Shown here piece by piece: positions 33,893-41,468 of a stretch of 41,468 bases of DNA. The notes beneath the pieces were generated by a model. It searched no databases and was not told the origin of the DNA. It saw only the letters and a program-made list of their open reading frames with translations. Positions within the stretch are counted from its first letter, which is position 1. Every line of letters starts with the position of its first letter. Origin of the DNA: Bacillota bacterium. Lineage in GTDB: Bacteria > Bacillota > Clostridia > Acetivibrionales > JAEXSP01. The DNA is taken from the NCBI GenBank assembly GCA_023453795.1, contig JAEXSP010000023.1, positions 1 through 41,468 of the forward strand. The letters are read 5' to 3'. A program made the translations under genes and the position numbers.

Positions 33893-34486
33893 TTAAACCA
33901 AAAATAAATCTTCAAGATCCTCTGGCGAATAATTCTTTAAAGGGCTAGTTATTTCAACTGCAGGTTCTCTTTTTTTAATAACCTTTGCTGGTACTCCCAC
34001 CGCTATAGACCAGTCTGGTATATCTTTGTTAACTAAAGAGCAGGCACCAATTATGCAACCCTTCCCTATCTTAACACCACCTAAGATTGTAACTCTCACA
34101 CCTATCCAACAACCCTGACCGATTATTACTTCTTGATTACATTCTTTTGGCGAAAATGAATCATTCTCATGTGAGCCCGAGATAATCAAAAGATCCTTTG
34201 CTGTATGCGTATACTTCCCAATAACCACCCGATTAAAGGCCCAAATGCTGTTATCATGGCCTATTGAAACATTATCTTGCAAAGTAATATTACTTGGATA
34301 AAGACATTTAAATCCACTACTTAAAAGTACTTCTTTTCCAATATTTATGCCACAAACCCTACAAATAAAATTTTTATATTTATACAAAAATCGAGGGTTT
34401 TGAAAATTTAACAAGTTAGTTGCCAAAATTAAAAATGGTCCTAGTTTATTTGTAACATATCTAAATAGTTTTTTATCTGAAAACAT
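33893..34486 (-). CDS. Hexapeptide-repeat acyltransferase, WcaF/Vat-like
   Basis: A left-handed beta-helix acetyltransferase of 197 residues from the ATG at 34486, chosen because GGAG lies six bases upstream; a TTG six codons earlier is unlikely. Repeat stretches include NITLQDNVSIGHDNSIWAF, HTAKDLLIISGSHEND with the likely catalytic His, then QGCWIGVRVTILGGVKIGK and GCIIGACSLVNKDIPDWSIA, closing VGVPAKVIKK. The family puts acetyl groups from acetyl-CoA on sugars. Here it could decorate the chain or finish an N-acetylated amino sugar made by the aminotransferase at 24656-25789. Its 5' end lies 23 bases after wzt. Confidence 0.88.
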   Translation of the reverse strand: MFSDKKLFRYVTNKLGPFLILATNLLNFQNPRFLYKYKNFICRVCGINIGKEVLLSSGFKCLYPSNITLQDNVSIGHDNSIWAFNRVVIGKYTHTAKDLLIISGSHENDSFSPKECNQEVIIGQGCWIGVRVTILGGVKIGKGCIIGACSLVNKDIPDWSIAVGVPAKVIKKREPAVEITSPLKNYSPEDLEDLFLV

Positions 34487-34509
34487 AAACTTCTCCTGCA
34501 ACAACAGAT

Positions 34510-35754
34510 TTATAAATACTCGGATTCACCCAGGAAAATTATTGAACCTACATCCATATTTTTATCAAATGTTAATCCAGATAGTGTTGGATAACCTTCT
34601 GCTATTATCTTTGCTGCGAATGGTATTTCATATATCGATTTTATACCAGGATCGTATATTGTAATATTTATGTAGTACTCACCCTTTATTATTTTCGGCA
34701 ACTCTAGCTTCCCTTTAATCCTCATATCCCCTTCATTAAGCATCTTTGTATTCTCATTCATATACGCAGGACTAAATATACCTATGACATTATAAAGATT
34801 ATCAAGTAATTTTGCTTCAATATTAACTCTTGTCGGTTTATTAACGTATCCTTCTATGTCGATTTCTAAAGAAGTAGCCACTTTAGGGAGATTAATTACG
34901 TCACTATCGCACCCATTAATTTTAATTGTTTTAATTGCTATATCGTTACTTTTTACGATTCCGTGAAAAATTATTTTTTCAGTTCGTGATGTAATAGATT
35001 CAGTATATTTATTTACACAGTTTTCTATACTACTATTCATTTCAATTGCACCGTTTTTTAATAGTATTCCCGTAGTGCATAGTTGACTAATGGCTGACAT
35101 ATTATGACTTACAAACAAAACAGTTCTTCCCTCATTACCTACCTCTTCCATTTTACCTATGCACTTCTTTTGAAATTGCGCATCTCCAACAGCCAGAACC
35201 TCATCAACAATTAAAATCTCAGGTTCTATATGTGCTGCAACCGAAAAAGCCAGTCTAACATACATTCCCGAGGAATATCTCTTAACAGGTGTATCAAGAA
35301 ACTTTTCAACCTCGGCAAATTCAACTATTTCATCGAATTTATTTTTAATTTCTTCCTTGCCCATACCTAATATAGCGCCATTTAAATATATATTTTCACG
35401 ACCAGTTAATTCCGGGTGAAAGCCTGTACCAACCTCAAGTAAACTTGCAATTCGCCCTTTAATACTTACTTTCCCACTTGTGGGCTCAGTAATTCTGCTT
35501 AACACTTTTAGTAAAGTGGATTTTCCAGCGCCATTTCTACCGATTATACCGACTCTATCACCTTGTTTTATTTCAAAATTAAGATCCCTTAAAGCCCAAA
35601 ATTCTTCATTAGAACCTTTATTAAATCCCTTTTTACAAATTGATTTTACTCTATTTGCAACTGAATCTCTTAAAGTAGAATACTTCTCTTGCTTTTGATG
35701 ATTTATAATATATTTTTTACTTAAGCTCTCTACTTTAATTACTGTATCTGCCAT
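34510..35754 (-). CDS. wzt: Polysaccharide ABC exporter ATPase with C-terminal Wzt-like domain
   Basis: The ATPase of an ABC-2 glycan exporter (Wzt/TagH type). The start is the ATG at 35754 with GGGAGGTAGAA upstream, giving 414 residues. The nucleotide-binding domain covers 1-245: Walker A GRNGAGKST at 72-80, signature YSSGM at 160-164, Walker B LIVDE at 181-185 and the switch HNMS. The remaining 165 residues form a beta-rich domain like the carbohydrate-binding Wzt C-terminal domain, which in Gram-negative systems binds the modified non-reducing end of the chain. It follows wzm by 46 bases. Confidence 0.92.
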   Translation of the reverse strand: MADTVIKVESLSKKYIINHQKQEKYSTLRDSVANRVKSICKKGFNKGSNEEFWALRDLNFEIKQGDRVGIIGRNGAGKSTLLKVLSRITEPTSGKVSIKGRIASLLEVGTGFHPELTGRENIYLNGAILGMGKEEIKNKFDEIVEFAEVEKFLDTPVKRYSSGMYVRLAFSVAAHIEPEILIVDEVLAVGDAQFQKKCIGKMEEVGNEGRTVLFVSHNMSAISQLCTTGILLKNGAIEMNSSIENCVNKYTESITSRTEKIIFHGIVKSNDIAIKTIKINGCDSDVINLPKVATSLEIDIEGYVNKPTRVNIEAKLLDNLYNVIGIFSPAYMNENTKMLNEGDMRIKGKLELPKIIKGEYYINITIYDPGIKSIYEIPFAAKIIAEGYPTLSGLTFDKNMDVGSIIFLGESEYL

Positions 35755-35800
35755 TTCTACCTCCCAAGTATAACCGTTTTGTAAGATACTAATTAGCATC

Positions 35801-36649
35801 TTATATCACGTCTGCAAATGTTTTCTCCATTTTTCTAAAATATTTCAACCCAAATATAAATACTATACACACTAATCCTATTGAAATAAGTAATCCTGGC
35901 ATATAAATCTTCAAATTTCCTAAGATTGACCATCTGAAACCGTCAATTACCCCCACCATAGGATTTAACGAGTAAAGCAGTCTCCATTTTTCCGGCACAA
36001 TTGAACTGGAGAAACCAACCGGCGATATATACAATCCAAACTGAACAATAAAAGGAACAATATATCTAAAATCCCTGTACTTTACGTTAAGTGCCGCCAG
36101 CCATAAGCCAAAGCCCATCGCTGCTAAAAACGCTATTACTGTAAACACAGGTAACATCAATATCTGTATATTTGGAACAAAACCATAAAATATCATCATT
36201 CCTATTAAAATAATAAACGATATCAGAAAGTCTACAAAACTTACTATCACTGCACTTGTCGGCACTACCAGCCTTGGAAAATATATTTTTGAAATCATGC
36301 TTGCATTTGTTATCAGGCTATTGCTGCTCTCCTGAAGAGCACTGGCAAAAAACTGCCATGGCAGCATAGCAGCAAAAACCATTATAGGATATGGTGCTCC
36401 TCCTTCGGTTGGCAGCTTTGCCAGATTTCCAAAGACAAAGGTAAATACAACCATCGTAAGAAAAGGTCTTATAACAGCCCACAATATTCCTATAACTGTT
36501 TGTTTATAGCGTACCAGTATATCTCTCCATGCAAGGAAGTAAAATAGCTCCCGATATCTCCATATATCTTTAAAATACTGTTTTTCTGTTTTTCCCGCCT
36601 CTATAAAAAGCGTAAATTCCTGCTGATTTTCCAAATTTGATGCCTCCAC
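35801..36649 (-). CDS. wzm: Polysaccharide ABC exporter permease, Wzm/TagG type
   Basis: An ABC-2 permease of about 282 residues with six hydrophobic segments, the first in YKQTVIGILWAVIRPFLTMV. The amphipathic coupling helix YFKDIWRYRELFYFLAWRDI lies before it, and SLNPMVGVIDGFRWSIL near the C-terminus is a hallmark of this family. It pairs with the ATPase to move undecaprenyl-PP-glycan across the membrane. The start is uncertain: GTG at 36649 has TTTGGAG eight bases upstream and shares a base with the fcl stop (TAGTG); a TTG seven codons earlier (36670) lies in fcl. Confidence 0.9.
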   Translation of the reverse strand: MEASNLENQQEFTLFIEAGKTEKQYFKDIWRYRELFYFLAWRDILVRYKQTVIGILWAVIRPFLTMVVFTFVFGNLAKLPTEGGAPYPIMVFAAMLPWQFFASALQESSNSLITNASMISKIYFPRLVVPTSAVIVSFVDFLISFIILIGMMIFYGFVPNIQILMLPVFTVIAFLAAMGFGLWLAALNVKYRDFRYIVPFIVQFGLYISPVGFSSSIVPEKWRLLYSLNPMVGVIDGFRWSILGNLKIYMPGLLISIGLVCIVFIFGLKYFRKMEKTFADVI

Positions 36650-37575
36650 TACATATTCTCCAAATACCAATCATAAGTACTTCTTAATCCATCTTCCAAA
36701 CCGATTTGCGCTTTCCATCCTGCCTTCTCAAGCCTGCTCACATCCAAAAGCTTTCTTGGTGTTCCATCAGGCTTGGTGCTGTCAAACCGCAGTTCTCCCT
36801 TAAAGCCTACTACCCTTTTAATCATTTCTGCAAGTTGTAATATAGTCAGCTCCTTACCTGTACCAACATTGAAGAAGTCATCTCCGCTGTAATTTTCCAT
36901 AAGGAAAACACACGCATCTGCCATATCATCAACATGCAGAAACTCTCTAAGCGGTGCTCCTGTTCCCCATAGCTCCACATATGGTTTGTGCTGAACCTTT
37001 GCTTCGTGAAACTTCCTGATTAGTGCCGGAAGTACATGCGAGCTTTCCAAATCAAAATTGTCGTTCGGCCCATATAGATTCGTAGGCATAACACTTATGA
37101 AATTTGTTCCGTATTGCTTATTGTAATACTGACACATCTTAAGGCCTGATATTTTGGCAAGTGCGTAAGCCTCATTAGTAGGCTCCAGCTCGCCTGTAAG
37201 TAAATATTCTTCCCTGATCGGCTGAGGGCAGAGCTTGGGATATATACATGAGCTTCCTAAAAACATAAGTTTTTTTACTTTGTTTTTATAAGCACTGTTA
37301 ATTACGTTGCACTGGATAAGTTCATTTATCATAATGAAATCGGCAGGATATGAATTGTTTGCATTAATGCCGCCAACTTTAGCAGCAGCCAAAAAGACGT
37401 AATCCGGCTTTTCACTATGAAAAAATTCATCAACAGCAGCCTGGTGTGTTAAATCAAGCTCACTATGAGATTTTCCTATAACATTGGTATAGCCCTTGTT
37501 TTTGAGGTTACGAACTATTGCGGAGCCAACCAAGCCTTTGTGCCCGGCAACATATATCTTTGCGTTTTTCTCCAT
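36649..37575 (-). CDS. fcl: GDP-L-fucose synthase
   Basis: This enzyme turns the Gmd product GDP-4-keto-6-deoxymannose into GDP-L-fucose by epimerisation at C3 and C5 and NADPH reduction. The 308 residues show the cofactor loop GHKGLVG (11-17), the typical FLAAAKVGGI, the serine/cysteine motif GSSCIYP (107-113) and the YxxxK pair Tyr137/Lys141 (AYALAKISGLKMCQ). The start abuts the gmd stop directly (37576/37575). It supplies L-fucose to the locus, with GDP-mannose made elsewhere. Confidence 0.96.
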   Translation of the reverse strand: MEKNAKIYVAGHKGLVGSAIVRNLKNKGYTNVIGKSHSELDLTHQAAVDEFFHSEKPDYVFLAAAKVGGINANNSYPADFIMINELIQCNVINSAYKNKVKKLMFLGSSCIYPKLCPQPIREEYLLTGELEPTNEAYALAKISGLKMCQYYNKQYGTNFISVMPTNLYGPNDNFDLESSHVLPALIRKFHEAKVQHKPYVELWGTGAPLREFLHVDDMADACVFLMENYSGDDFFNVGTGKELTILQLAEMIKRVVGFKGELRFDSTKPDGTPRKLLDVSRLEKAGWKAQIGLEDGLRSTYDWYLENM

Positions 37576-38616
37576 TTATAGCTTCACTCCAGCTTCTTTA
37601 CAATCTGCTTTCACCATCATTTCAACGAGACCCTCGAAAGATATTTCCCTCTTCCAACCAAGCTTACTTTCAGCCTTGGTCGGATCTCCCAGTAATACTT
37701 CAACTTCTGTCGGCCTGAAATATCTTGGATTTATATCGACTAAAACCCTGCCGGTTTTTTTGTCAAAGCCTTTCTCCTCTACACCTATCCCCTGCCAGAT
37801 TATTTCCATTCCGGCATACTTAAATGCCAAATCAGCAAATTCTCTTACAGTATGTGTTTCACCTGTCGCAAGTACGTAATCCCCAGGCTTGTCCTGCTGG
37901 AGCATCATCCACATTCCTTTTATATAATCACCGGCATAGCCCCAGTCGCGTTTGGCATCCAAATTTCCTAATGAAAGCTTCTCTTTTTTCCCGATTAATA
38001 TACCCGCAACGGCCCTCGTTATCTTCCTTGTAACAAAAGTTTCCCCTCTTCTTGGGGATTCATGATTAAAAAGTATACCATTACATCCGAACACACCGTA
38101 AGCTTCTCTATAGTTTACAGTTACCCAGTAAGCATATAGCTTAGCTGCCCCATAAGGACTTCTGGGATAAAACGGAGTCTTCTCATTCTGTGGCTCGGTT
38201 CCCGGTAACCCACCGTAAAGCTCACTTGTTGAAGCCTGATAGAACTTTGTTTTTAATCCGCTTTCCTTTATAGCATCGAGAAGCCTGATTGTACCGATTG
38301 CGTCCACTTCAGCAGTATATTCAGGTACCTCGAATGAGACCTGAACATGGCTTTGTGCAGCAAGATTATATATCTCATCCGGCTGGGCCTTTTCCAAAAC
38401 TCTGTTCAGATTGCTTGAATCAGCCAGATCGCCGTGATAAAGGAAAAGCTTTTTATCCATTATTTCCTTGTTGTCCATGAGATGATCGATTCTTTTTGTA
38501 TTAAATGTACTAGCCCTTCTTATTATCCCATGAACTTCATAACCCTTTCCCAATAAAAATTCAGCAAGGTATGATCCGTCCTGACCAGTTATACCAGTTA
38601 TAAGCGCTCTTTTCAT
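37576..38616 (-). CDS. gmd: GDP-mannose 4,6-dehydratase
   Basis: The first enzyme of GDP-L-fucose synthesis removes water from GDP-mannose. The 346 residues match the family. Motifs: ITGITGQDGSYLAEFLL near 6-22, GIIRRASTFNTKRIDHL (30-46), ASTSELYG (128-135) and active-site Tyr155/Lys159 in SPYGAAKLYAYW. Then FNHESPRRGETFVTRKITRA and LGNLDAKRDWGYAGDYI are diagnostic of Gmd. GGAGGAG lies before the ATG. It is followed immediately by fcl. Confidence 0.97.
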   Translation of the reverse strand: MKRALITGITGQDGSYLAEFLLGKGYEVHGIIRRASTFNTKRIDHLMDNKEIMDKKLFLYHGDLADSSNLNRVLEKAQPDEIYNLAAQSHVQVSFEVPEYTAEVDAIGTIRLLDAIKESGLKTKFYQASTSELYGGLPGTEPQNEKTPFYPRSPYGAAKLYAYWVTVNYREAYGVFGCNGILFNHESPRRGETFVTRKITRAVAGILIGKKEKLSLGNLDAKRDWGYAGDYIKGMWMMLQQDKPGDYVLATGETHTVREFADLAFKYAGMEIIWQGIGVEEKGFDKKTGRVLVDINPRYFRPTEVEVLLGDPTKAESKLGWKREISFEGLVEMMVKADCKEAGVKL

Positions 38617-38691
38617 AACTCCTCCACATTTTTATGACATCTACGGTTATAGTTTCCGCAATTAAGTTTACCCAGTTAGTGCCTCTCAAAT

Positions 38692-40494
38692 TTAAGTCTG
38701 TTTTTTCAACTCCTGGGATACCATAAAGTTACATGCCATACCCAGCCCGAATAATATCCAGAAAACAGGTGCAACAGTAACTGTACTATCATTAAAGATT
38801 CCAACAAAACAGTAGCCTACAACAGAAATAAGTATTGACACTCCAACTACCTCTTTAAAGGTTGAATAATTGCCCTTTATATACAATTTAACGCTCATGA
38901 CGAGATAAATTCCTATTGCAATCAAAAATGCAATCAAGGATAAAACACCTGATGAAACAGCTATGCCCAAATATAAATTATGCGGCTTGTCAACCAGCTG
39001 AAATATTGTTGAGAATGTGTTTAGTTTTCCTACGTAGTCGTTCTGAGGAAATTCAATCGCATAAGTATCCGGACCATATCCGATAATAAATGATTTTTTG
39101 AGAAGCGGTATGGTTCGCGACCAAATATATCCCCTTCCATCAAAAAACATTTCTTTCCCTTTGAATCCGACTTTTTCTATAGAATGAATAACATCGGGCT
39201 TACCAGTTATACCTGCAATTCTTATTCCTTCCTTGAGATTATATACAAAGAGCATCTTATTGCCTATAAATAACTGAATTGCCCCTTCCTTAGTTAAAGA
39301 AAAGTACACATCCTTATACCGTTCATCTTGAAAATGATATGTTTTCTCAACTTGTTTTATAGATAAAGGCTTCCCTTTGCTGTCATAGAACACAACACTT
39401 CCATTTTTATTTGCTATAGCCAGGTTGCCTGAATTATACATAATGATCATAACATTTTTTTCAATGCTTATATCTTTTATATATGTTTTATCTTCTTCCA
39501 ATTTTAAGCCCGTAACCGTTCTGGAAATTGTATTTTTTATACTATTGGTAATTCTCCAACCACTTAACACGTTAAAACAAACAAATAATACAGCCAAGCT
39601 CGTCAGACCGATAATAATTATTTTGTAATGCTTTTTTACATTTTTCCTGAAAGCAATAATGAGCAAGATTACAGTAATTAATGTTGCTCCAAAACCAGCC
39701 CTTGATTCAGAACCCACAAGGCTGAAAAATACCACTATTAATGCCAATGCGGATACTGCCTTGACAAAGATATTTTTAACAAAAAACAAGAGGCTTGTTA
39801 AAACAGGTACAATTAAAACAACATAACTTGCGACATAATTTGGATTAAATAATGTGGTGTAGGTTCGATTTTTCCCAAACTGGAAGGTCAGAGTCTCAGC
39901 CATATCTTCATGTGCTTTCGGAAGAATAAGGTGTCTGCCGAAATCTGTTGCAAAGAAGTCATGTCCAAAGAACTGGAAGCATCCTATGCCTCCTATTACC
40001 AAGGCAGAGCCTACTAGTGAATAAATAATCCATTTAATTGCTTTCTCACTGTTTACAAAATTAAAGGTTGCAAAGCACAACAAAAGATAGGACAGGAGTA
40101 CCAACATTCCCTCGCGCCTGTCAATAAAGCCCATAAAAGCAATATCCTTATACTGCGACATTAATGCAGAAACAATGATGAACCCGCAGTAAATACCTAA
40201 CGGAATGTAAATATTGCTCTTCTTTAATTCCAGCTTCCTCATATACATACGTACAAGAAAAATAGCTGACGCTATTATTGCACATCCAATAAGCCACATT
40301 GCTTTATAATAATTAAAGAAGTCCGAATTACTATCTGCTCCCTTGAATTCCTTCAGAATTCCGGTTAAGCTTTCAGTCTTCATAAAAACGATCATTGGTA
40401 CAATTGCTGCTGCAATCAAAATCGGTAACAAATATATATTTTGAATATTTTCAGATTGACTATTTTTCTGTTTTAAATTTCTTTTTGCCCCCAT
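38692..40494 (-). CDS. O-antigen ligase/polymerase-like membrane protein (Wzy_C superfamily)
   Basis: A large (600 residues) polytopic protein with about eleven hydrophobic helices. Family traits include TLFNPNYVASYVVLIVPVL, GSESRAGFGATLITVIL, then SRTIPLLKKSFIIGYGPDTY and DKPHNLYLGIAVSSGVLSLI, the last two being hallmarks of the outer loop in WaaL/Wzy/PglL-type enzymes. Between them (about 320-450) lies a soluble beta-rich insert (SGNLAIANKNGSVVFYDSKG, GAIQLFIGNKMLFVYN). It probably works outside the membrane. It could polymerise repeat units, attach the glycan to wall polymer or to protein; sequence cannot decide. GGAGAG precedes the ATG, and TGCTATTAT upstream (40541-40533) may be its promoter. 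Confidence 0.85.
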   Translation of the reverse strand: MGAKRNLKQKNSQSENIQNIYLLPILIAAAIVPMIVFMKTESLTGILKEFKGADSNSDFFNYYKAMWLIGCAIIASAIFLVRMYMRKLELKKSNIYIPLGIYCGFIIVSALMSQYKDIAFMGFIDRREGMLVLLSYLLLCFATFNFVNSEKAIKWIIYSLVGSALVIGGIGCFQFFGHDFFATDFGRHLILPKAHEDMAETLTFQFGKNRTYTTLFNPNYVASYVVLIVPVLTSLLFFVKNIFVKAVSALALIVVFFSLVGSESRAGFGATLITVILLIIAFRKNVKKHYKIIIIGLTSLAVLFVCFNVLSGWRITNSIKNTISRTVTGLKLEEDKTYIKDISIEKNVMIIMYNSGNLAIANKNGSVVFYDSKGKPLSIKQVEKTYHFQDERYKDVYFSLTKEGAIQLFIGNKMLFVYNLKEGIRIAGITGKPDVIHSIEKVGFKGKEMFFDGRGYIWSRTIPLLKKSFIIGYGPDTYAIEFPQNDYVGKLNTFSTIFQLVDKPHNLYLGIAVSSGVLSLIAFLIAIGIYLVMSVKLYIKGNYSTFKEVVGVSILISVVGYCFVGIFNDSTVTVAPVFWILFGLGMACNFMVSQELKKQT

Positions 40495-40631
40495 TTAATG
40501 CTCTCCAATCTCAAAAGATACAATTTAATCAAATAATAGCACACTCTCAACAGGTTTGTATACATGCTGCATTTTCATAAATTGGTTGATAAAAACTATG
40601 CTTGCTGCTCTGTTTAGGTTTTTGCCAAGTC

Positions 40632-41249
40632 TTAATTATAAATTCTATAGACCAATACATCCTTGAACAGATTAACGGATATATACTTCATGCCCTTGTT
40701 ATCCACAAAATAGTTGTCTTTATTGCCGAGATCCAGTATGATGCTCGTGTATATGTCTCCATAGGTTTCAGTGTTTTTATAAAGATCAACATTTTTTACC
40801 GAAATGTTGAAATATTTTTTCAGATCCGACGTAGAAATGTATATAGTATCCTTATACTTTACTGCTGTTTTACAGCCCTTGTACTCTGCATATGCTGCAC
40901 CATACGGCAGCCCGGTTTTTTCATCAAACTCAGGGGTTATTGCTGCTAAAACGGCAGCATGTTCTTTACTTATAATGTTTATGGTATTTGTTTTATCATC
41001 TACATTTACCTTTGCACCTAATGCTTCAGCGATTTCCCTTGGCGCAGCATAGGTTTTGGCATACTTGTCCTGATGAGTTTTAACCGTAAGGCAGGGGTAA
41101 TTTTGTGCTATAAATTTCCCATCCACTTTTATTTTAGTTGAGTTGAATTGTGCACTCTTTAATGTCTTGACTGCCGCAAATGCAGAAATAGATGAGGCTA
41201 TCAACAATCCTGTCAATATCCCCGCAATGTAGGGTTTTATAATTTTCAT
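40632..41249 (-). CDS. Exported stalk-domain (copper-amine-oxidase N-terminal-like) protein
   Basis: The 205-residue product has a signal peptide (MKIIKPYIAGILTGLLIASS, likely cleavage after AFA). The mature part resembles a copper-amine-oxidase N-terminal or stalk domain: STKIKVDGKFIAQNYPCLTV, then YAAPREIAEALGAKVNVDDK and TNTINIISK. In clostridia such domains occur in many exported wall-associated proteins and need not bind copper. A second half (YKDTIYISTSDLKKYFNI, GMKYISVNLFK) looks like a repeat of similar type. It is the first minus-strand gene of the right part, behind its own promoter, and may not belong to the glycan operon. Confidence 0.82.
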   Translation of the reverse strand: MKIIKPYIAGILTGLLIASSISAFAAVKTLKSAQFNSTKIKVDGKFIAQNYPCLTVKTHQDKYAKTYAAPREIAEALGAKVNVDDKTNTINIISKEHAAVLAAITPEFDEKTGLPYGAAYAEYKGCKTAVKYKDTIYISTSDLKKYFNISVKNVDLYKNTETYGDIYTSIILDLGNKDNYFVDNKGMKYISVNLFKDVLVYRIYN

Positions 41250-41283
41250 AGAACACCATCCTTATCGTATATCATCTTGGTTT

Positions 41284-41292
41284 ATTATACCA
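41284..41292 (-). promoter_or_regulatory. Extended -10 promoter of the stalk-domain gene
   Basis: On the minus strand TGGTATAAT gives a TG one base before a perfect TATAAT (41289-41284), 35 bases before the start codon. The -35 region TACTTA (41312-41307) is poor. Confidence 0.6.
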
Positions 41293-41347
41293 TTCATAGA
41301 TTATTTTAAGTAGTATAATTTATAAAATAATAGATGTACCCAATAAA

Positions 41348-41468
41348 GGGGCTGTCTCAAAATAAACTTTGAGGCAGCTCTTTTTTCGTCGAAAAAACGC
41401 AAGAAGTGCACCCTAAGATGCACCAAATGTGGTAGAATATAGTTGTGAACAAAATATTACTACACAAA
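41348..41468 (+). mobile_element. Probable left end of an IS1182-type insertion sequence
   Basis: From about 41348 the sequence reads GGGGCTGTCTCAAAA, a terminus common to IS1182-type elements. An eleven-pair hairpin (41351-41361 with 41368-41378) and a T-run follow. Then comes an AT-rich leader with TGGTAGAAT (a likely extended -10) that runs toward a gene beyond the edge. The recognition is from memory of such ends; no transposase residues are inside the window. Confidence 0.5.
41351..41386 (+). terminator. Hairpin with T-run at the IS end
   Basis: GCTGTCTCAAA (41351-41361) pairs with TTTGAGGCAGC (41368-41378), with one G-T pair and a six-base loop, then TCTTTTTT. It would stop rightward transcription entering the element. 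Such hairpins often shield transposase genes from outside transcription. Confidence 0.6.

Noticed and set aside
1..41468. CRISPR array, tRNA, rRNA or phage genes
   Set aside because: No regularly spaced repeats, tRNA-like cloverleaf with CCA context, rRNA stretch or phage structural genes were noticed. Short RNA genes could still be missed by eye.

Overview
The window looks like chromosomal DNA of an anaerobic, spore-forming, low-to-moderate GC Firmicute, most likely a clostridium of the Ruminiclostridium/Clostridium cluster III type. Pointers are the gene set (WalRK with YycH/YycI, a Spo0E-like phosphatase, YwlC/YwlE, the RpiB-Upp-ComEB-WecA-WecB run), the strong GGAGG-type ribosome binding sites, and promoters with TATAAT boxes. 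The genus is inference; no rRNA or tRNA gene was seen.

Layout. 1-490 is the 5' end of an IS3-type insertion sequence that runs off the left edge. 491-8340 (plus strand) is conserved housekeeping: prfA with its own terminator; a ZIP metal transporter, then the tRNA t6A enzyme YwlC/Sua5 and the protein-arginine phosphatase YwlE; then rpiB-upp-comEB-wecA-wecB, closed by a terminator near 8301-8335. 8366-13772 (minus strand) is the WalRK operon: walR, walK, an extra small exported protein of unknown function, yycH, yycI. 13773-15930 holds a possible structured RNA ahead of a Spo0E-like gene, a TolC-like exported coiled-coil protein with a tiny hydrophobic ORF translationally coupled in front of it, and a repeat-rich non-coding stretch.

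15931-41249 (minus strand) is one large surface-glycan locus of about 25 kb. Read in the direction of transcription it begins with an exported stalk-domain protein and an O-antigen-ligase/polymerase-like membrane protein. Next come gmd and fcl (GDP-L-fucose synthesis) and an ABC polysaccharide exporter (Wzm permease, Wzt ATPase with a C-terminal glycan-binding-type domain). These are followed by an acetyltransferase, two methyltransferases, about nine glycosyltransferases, and a nucleotide-sugar epimerase/aminotransferase pair. After an internal promoter it ends with four genes matching the bacillosamine pathway (PglC, PglD, PglE, PglF types) and a small lipoprotein. The central genes (about 22-35 kb) look much more AT-rich than both flanks, as expected of an exchanged, strain-specific glycan region inside conserved ends.

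How the genes fit together (inference). PglF, PglE and PglD types would make a UDP-diacetamido-trideoxy sugar, PglC would load it on undecaprenyl phosphate, and the glycosyltransferases would extend it with L-fucose and an amino-deoxy sugar. Methyl and acetyl groups would decorate or cap the chain, and Wzm/Wzt would export it. The ligase-like protein would then polymerise it or attach it outside the membrane. WecA and WecB (undecaprenyl-PP-GlcNAc and UDP-ManNAc) supply a second, separate initiating system, probably for a teichoic-acid-like wall polymer. The right edge (from about 41348) looks like the end of an IS1182-type element, so both edges of the window touch insertion sequences.
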